Shown here: positions 59,953 to 64,000 of the stretch, piece after piece
How the letters are laid out: each line of letters begins with the position of its first letter
Position numbering within the stretch: position 1 is the first letter of the stretch
Assembly: GCA_018524725.1 (NCBI GenBank)
Contig: JAEUWP010000054.1
Span: 1 to 64,000 of the forward strand
DNA length: 64,000 bases
Direction: 5' to 3'
Source of the DNA: Podaxis mareebaensis
Lineage: Eukaryota; Basidiomycota; Agaricomycetes; Agaricales; Agaricaceae
Made by a program: the position numbers and the translations under genes
The notes under the pieces: model-generated
Seen by the model: the letters and a program-made list of their open reading frames with translations, nothing else
Database searches by the model: none
What the model was told of the DNA's origin: nothing

Positions 59953-62900
59953 CTACTCAGCATTGAAGGGAGGCATCTCTTGTTTCCTGCCCTTCAAAGG
60001 CCAAACCTCCTCCATCGTGGAAGTATTCCATAGTCGACCACCACGTGCCACATACGCCAGTTCCCTCGTCCGACTGATGTCATCGTTCAAAAGATCGACT
60101 CCGGGCGGATAGATGAGGTAGTCCGCCAATTTTCCACCAGATAGCGAGCCCAGAGAAGAAAACATTCCGAGTGTTTGGGCTCCAGAAGAAGTAGCGGCAC
60201 GGATAACCTGGTTCTGCATAAGCTAGGCATTTAGAATGGCGTAGAAGAATGAAATCACCTCGTAGTTGTTTAGTCCTCCTTGCTTAGCGAACCACATCTC
60301 AGCATGGTAGTTGAGCCCGAGAGGGGGTTCACCATGCGCGCCGATGTGCGTCAGGAGCCCTTTCTCGACCATCTTCGCCACTGACCGCGAGGTATTGAAC
60401 AGAGCATATGCTAGACGCGGAAGGCTGTAAGCAGGCTGAGTTTTGAGGTCATAATGAGTTCTCACATTCGATTGGCCGGGCTGTCGATTCCGAGAGGCCT
60501 TCCAAGATATCGTGTCTTGTGAACTTCCGCAGCCTGCATAAAGGTTAGTTACTTAAGTCAGAGAATGGAGCGAAGCGACTACTTGGGGTCATTCGGTACA
60601 TCTTCAGTAGCCCACACAAACTGCTCGCCGAAAGCTCCACCATAGTTCACGATGTGTGTCGGAGTGGAACCCGTTCCGCTCAAGGCGTAGAGTGTAAGAA
60701 CATCATCGTACAATGCAGGCACAGGAATCGCATGCTCGATCGTAGTCATTCCTGGCGATCAAGATGAGACTCAATATCACTCTCAAGGGACTCCAGCTCA
60801 CCGTCGACGATGTACGTCAAGTCCCAATCGTAGTTCATGCCACCCTCCGGGACGCAAAGCATGGAAAAGTTAGTAGCAGCAAGCAAGAGTCTCTGCCTCG
60901 AAGCACTGCATAGCTTATCAACCGGTATTCTCGACCCCGATCCCAACCCCTAGTGACTCACCGAGAAGGAATGTTGTAATTTTTGTACGAAATACTTGCA
61001 GGTCCACCTTCAGCCTTGATTCTCAACAACGCCGAGTTTGCCTCATCCTGATTAACGATGGTCTGATGAATGGGGTACTCTCCGGCTCCATAGATAACGT
61101 CTCCGACAGTGTATATACGAGGTCCGATAAGTTGCCCGCGTTCGATGCGAGTTCGTTCAACGAACCCGTCAACGTTGCTTGCACTAGGGCTTAGTGCGAG
61201 GGTTAGAAATAATGCGGGAGGCGGGTGCATGCATGCTCACTTGTGCAAAGTGGTAACACCATAGGCGAGGAAGGTCTCCATTTCCCAAGATTTGGCGGGG
61301 TATCTGACGCTGAAGCCATCCCAGTGGGCATGAAGGTCGATGAATCCAGGAATAATATATCCTTGGAGAAAACAAAGTCAGCCGGAGTCACGGGAATAAG
61401 AGTGGTGGAAGTACCCACCCCTTTGAGCATCAATTGTCTGTGCGTGAACTGGAACACGAATATCTGAAGCGGTCCCAACGGATTCGATGACACCACCTCG
61501 GGTAATGAGAACACCATTCTCTATAAGATCATTCTGAGGGTTGCCGGTAGCCATTGTGAGGATTGTGGCATTGGTGATGACCAAGACATCCGAGTCATCC
61601 CGGAGACCGAGCCACTCTTTGTGGACGCCCTTTAGCAGCGTTGCCTCTTGTCTGAGGCGAGCGATGTCGGTGAGATGCTCGATAAAGACTTCCTGATAAT
61701 CCACCAGTTTATTCACACAGGAGATACCGAAATTCAGACGATCCTCTTCGACCTCTGAAGAGCACGTCTTCAACTTGGACACCTCCAACGAATGCAAGAA
61801 AGGTCCTAGTTTTCAATCAGTCAAATTTGCCTAAACGGCCCGCTTGTGGATGAGGTACGCACCAAGAAGCCAGAACACTTTCTTCCCATCCCTGCTCCAT
61901 GTAACGTCATGTCCACCATCCAAGCTCAACCTCGCCAACCCCTTCGTTGCATTCGCGGGTTTCGACCAAACACCCTCGCCACCCTCGACGGCATCTCCAG
62001 GTGCAATATACACGTGGAAAAAGTCGACAAAGGAAATGTACTCCGGAATACCTTGCTTGTTTGCGGGCGACACTGTCAGCTCAGCTGACATACGCCCAGA
62101 AGCGATCGTCTTCCGTTCATAATCTCCGCTCTCACTGGGACCCTTCTGTAAGTCGATAGTGAAAGCCGTTTGGGGACCTTGGACGAGGAGTTTATTAGCG
62201 CCTTCAATGAATTTCATGTTGACGCGATTGTCGGGATCAATATTAGATGGGATGAATCGGAGGTTTCGAACGGCGATCTTCTCCCCATCTCCCGAAGGCA
62301 ATTTAATATCGGCGACGTAGAGCCCAGGGTTCGCGGTGGCAACAACACTACCCGTAAGTGTATCACCCGATGTCTTAACGAACGCCAGCTTCCGCGAGGA
62401 TCCTAGACATTCACAAATGACAGGTGAGAAGTATCTTCCCAATGGAAGGCCCTCAAATTCGTGTATAGCACCAGTATCAAGGTTGGCAAGTTCAAATGAC
62501 GTGAAGTGGGTGTCGGACCAACGGGCATGGAGAATCAATTCTTTCCTCCTATACACGAAATTGGGTGAGTAGTACGACGCGCTTTGGTCTGCCACAGGAA
62601 TTTGGCGTGTCTGCTTGGATTGGACGTCATGGATGTATGTCAATCCTGCACCTTCGAATACAACACGTCCTCCATCTTCATCCACACGAAGGTTTTTGAG
62701 GGAACGGACACGTTGCGTCTTTGCAGTTTCTTGAGCAAGGATATCGGCACCTCCACGAAGAGTCTTGGCAATGCTCTTCTCGATACGCGCAGTGAAGGGT
62801 ATTAGTGAAGGTGGTTGGTCAGCGGCGACCTTTTCCCCTTGATCGTTAACCTTGAGGGGAACACTGTAGATCTGACCAGCTGCCCAAATGATAACCGCAT

Positions 62901-64000
62901 CGTCCGACGGAGTAAAGGCGAAGGAAGGGTATGTACCCATCGGTGCAGATATAGTAGTTAAGTCGTAAGTCAGGCCGTGCCAGACGTGGTGTAGGGTGCC
63001 GGACTGAAGATCCCTGCCGATATCGGTCAGAAACGTTCCATGAAGGAAGGAAGGACGCACTTAAGCACCAGTGCTTCTTTGTCCCGAACGCGACGAACGA
63101 ATGCAAGTGTGCGCCCATCACGCGAGAGCTCTGGTCTACTTGCACCGCCTGGGTACGCATTCACCAGGGTCTTGGTCTTGCCCGTCGTCAGGTTCTTCTG
63201 GAAGATGGAGTATATGCCACTATGGACATCTGAACACACGAGTATCAGCACGCGGAGAAGTGAAGGTGTGCCAGGTTATATATGCATACCTTTGCTGTAT
63301 GTGAAAGTGTTGGCATCGCGAACATTCTTCGAGAAGATAATGGCATCCTCTCCAAGATAAACGAACTGCTCTGGCCCAATTTGTTGTTCCCCATAGTCAC
63401 CAACAGTCCAGCCAGGCGGCAGAGTACGACCAAGAACACGAGAGCCGCTACCAGCTGCAATTGGTTCCCGATGGTGATGTAGGTCCTTCAAAGGTGGGAC
63501 CTCATACTCCCAGCCTTCGCCGGCTCCTAACGAGCGGGTAGATGTATACCACTTTGTAGCGATGACCTTGGTCCCAGACGGGTGGAATCTGGCGTCGGAT
63601 ACCCATCTGTAAGTTTCGTTTGTGACCCTATGGGCTACAGTCGGGTCACGAGTTTAGTGCAACACAGAGGGCGTTGAAGAGAGTGAGCGTACCTCCTGCT
63701 CGGCCTTCCCGAATCAACCGATTGTATCTCCTTTCCCTCGTCTCAGAAACACCCTTCCTCAGCAATTCCTCTTCTTCCGTTTTGGCGCGTAAAGCAAGCT
63801 TCAGTTCCTCATTCTCCGGATTAGTAGCGCGTATATCCATGGCATCACATCCCTTCCATTCCGCTACCCAAATATTCTCAACTCCCAATCCAGCGTCGCT
63901 CCTAAACACGAACCGGTCACCCTCTGGAGAGAAGTGGGGGTCCGAGTCATGAGGGACACCCAAAAGCACAGGACGCGCTCTTATTCTCTCGTCGTGAGCT
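59953..64000 (-). CDS. Beta-propeller (TolB/PD40-like) plus amidohydrolase fusion protein (5' end beyond window)
   Basis: Many exons read right to left. The visible protein opens with propeller-like repeats: SDPHFSPEGDRFVFRSDAG, VSDARFHPSGTKVIATKW, GGASRPELSRDGRTLAFVRR, YPSFAFTPSDDAVIIWAAG and GHDVTWSRDGKKVFWLLG. These have the PD40/TolB signature of six-bladed propellers. A metal-dependent hydrolase domain follows: ITNATILTM, then the metal-binding IIPGFIDLHAHWDG (HxH), YGVTTLHK, IGAHGEPPLGLNYHAEMW and LADYLIYPPGVDLL. The last exons are 60222-59953 and a preceding one ending at 60259. I did not fix every junction. The nearest architecture I know is bacterial propeller-amidohydrolase proteins; the substrate is unknown. 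The N-terminus is cut by the window. Confidence 0.85.

Overview
This 64-kb window reads as nuclear DNA of a filamentous basidiomycete, most likely an Agaricomycotina species (inference). Genes are cut by many 50-70 nt GT-AG introns. They include fungal signature proteins (Knr4/Smi1, a fungal-type SCAP, a PDX1-type E3-binding protein, a large-subunit catalase, F-box-like genes) and an intron-containing nuclear tRNA-Tyr. I rebuilt exons by hand from splice signals, reading frame and remembered family sequence. Every multi-exon model given with exon coordinates keeps frame through all junctions.

Layout. 1-811 (-): SMI1/KNR4 regulator, cut by the window edge. 982-2977 (-): mitochondrial succinyl-CoA:3-ketoacid CoA-transferase (SCOT). 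3704-5237 (+): F-box-like gene. 5502-7105: a scrambled-looking block that is the inner part of an old tandem duplication of SCOT, F-box and HAT1; it holds decayed HAT1, SCOT and F-box copies. 8034-9836 (-): intact HAT1. 11732-13333 (-): second F-box/LRR-like gene. 14943-16248 (-) and 16517-20574 (+): PDX1 and SCAP, head to head. 20575-31517: a gene-poor stretch of about 11 kb. 31518-33401 (+): intronless low-complexity protein. 36265-38565 (+): glutathione reductase. 38566-43368: a second gene-poor stretch. 43369-46011 (-): catalase. 46310-48001 (-): PI-PLC X-domain protein. 48553-50138 (-) and 50537-51377 (+): eRF1 and the RNase P/MRP subunit POP7, head to head. 52047-53496 and 54954-56354 (+): tandem TauD-like dioxygenases. 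56538-56634 (+): tRNA-Tyr(GTA). 57117-58793 (+): uncharacterised, possibly mitochondrial protein. 58972-59580 (-): MIF-family tautomerase. 59953-64000 (-): propeller-plus-amidohydrolase protein, cut by the window edge.

The content is mainly housekeeping: mitochondrial carbon metabolism (SCOT, PDX1), redox defence (glutathione reductase, catalase), sterol/oxygen sensing (SCAP), translation and RNA processing (eRF1, POP7, tRNA-Tyr), histone acetylation (HAT1) and cell-wall signalling (Knr4). I see no biosynthetic cluster, no intact transposon and no CRISPR. The strongest unusual signals are the SCOT-F-box-HAT1 tandem duplication with reciprocal gene decay, a probable GC-AG intron in the MIF gene, a G-quadruplex-capable purine block at 31.25 kb, and the two-domain propeller/amidohydrolase protein.
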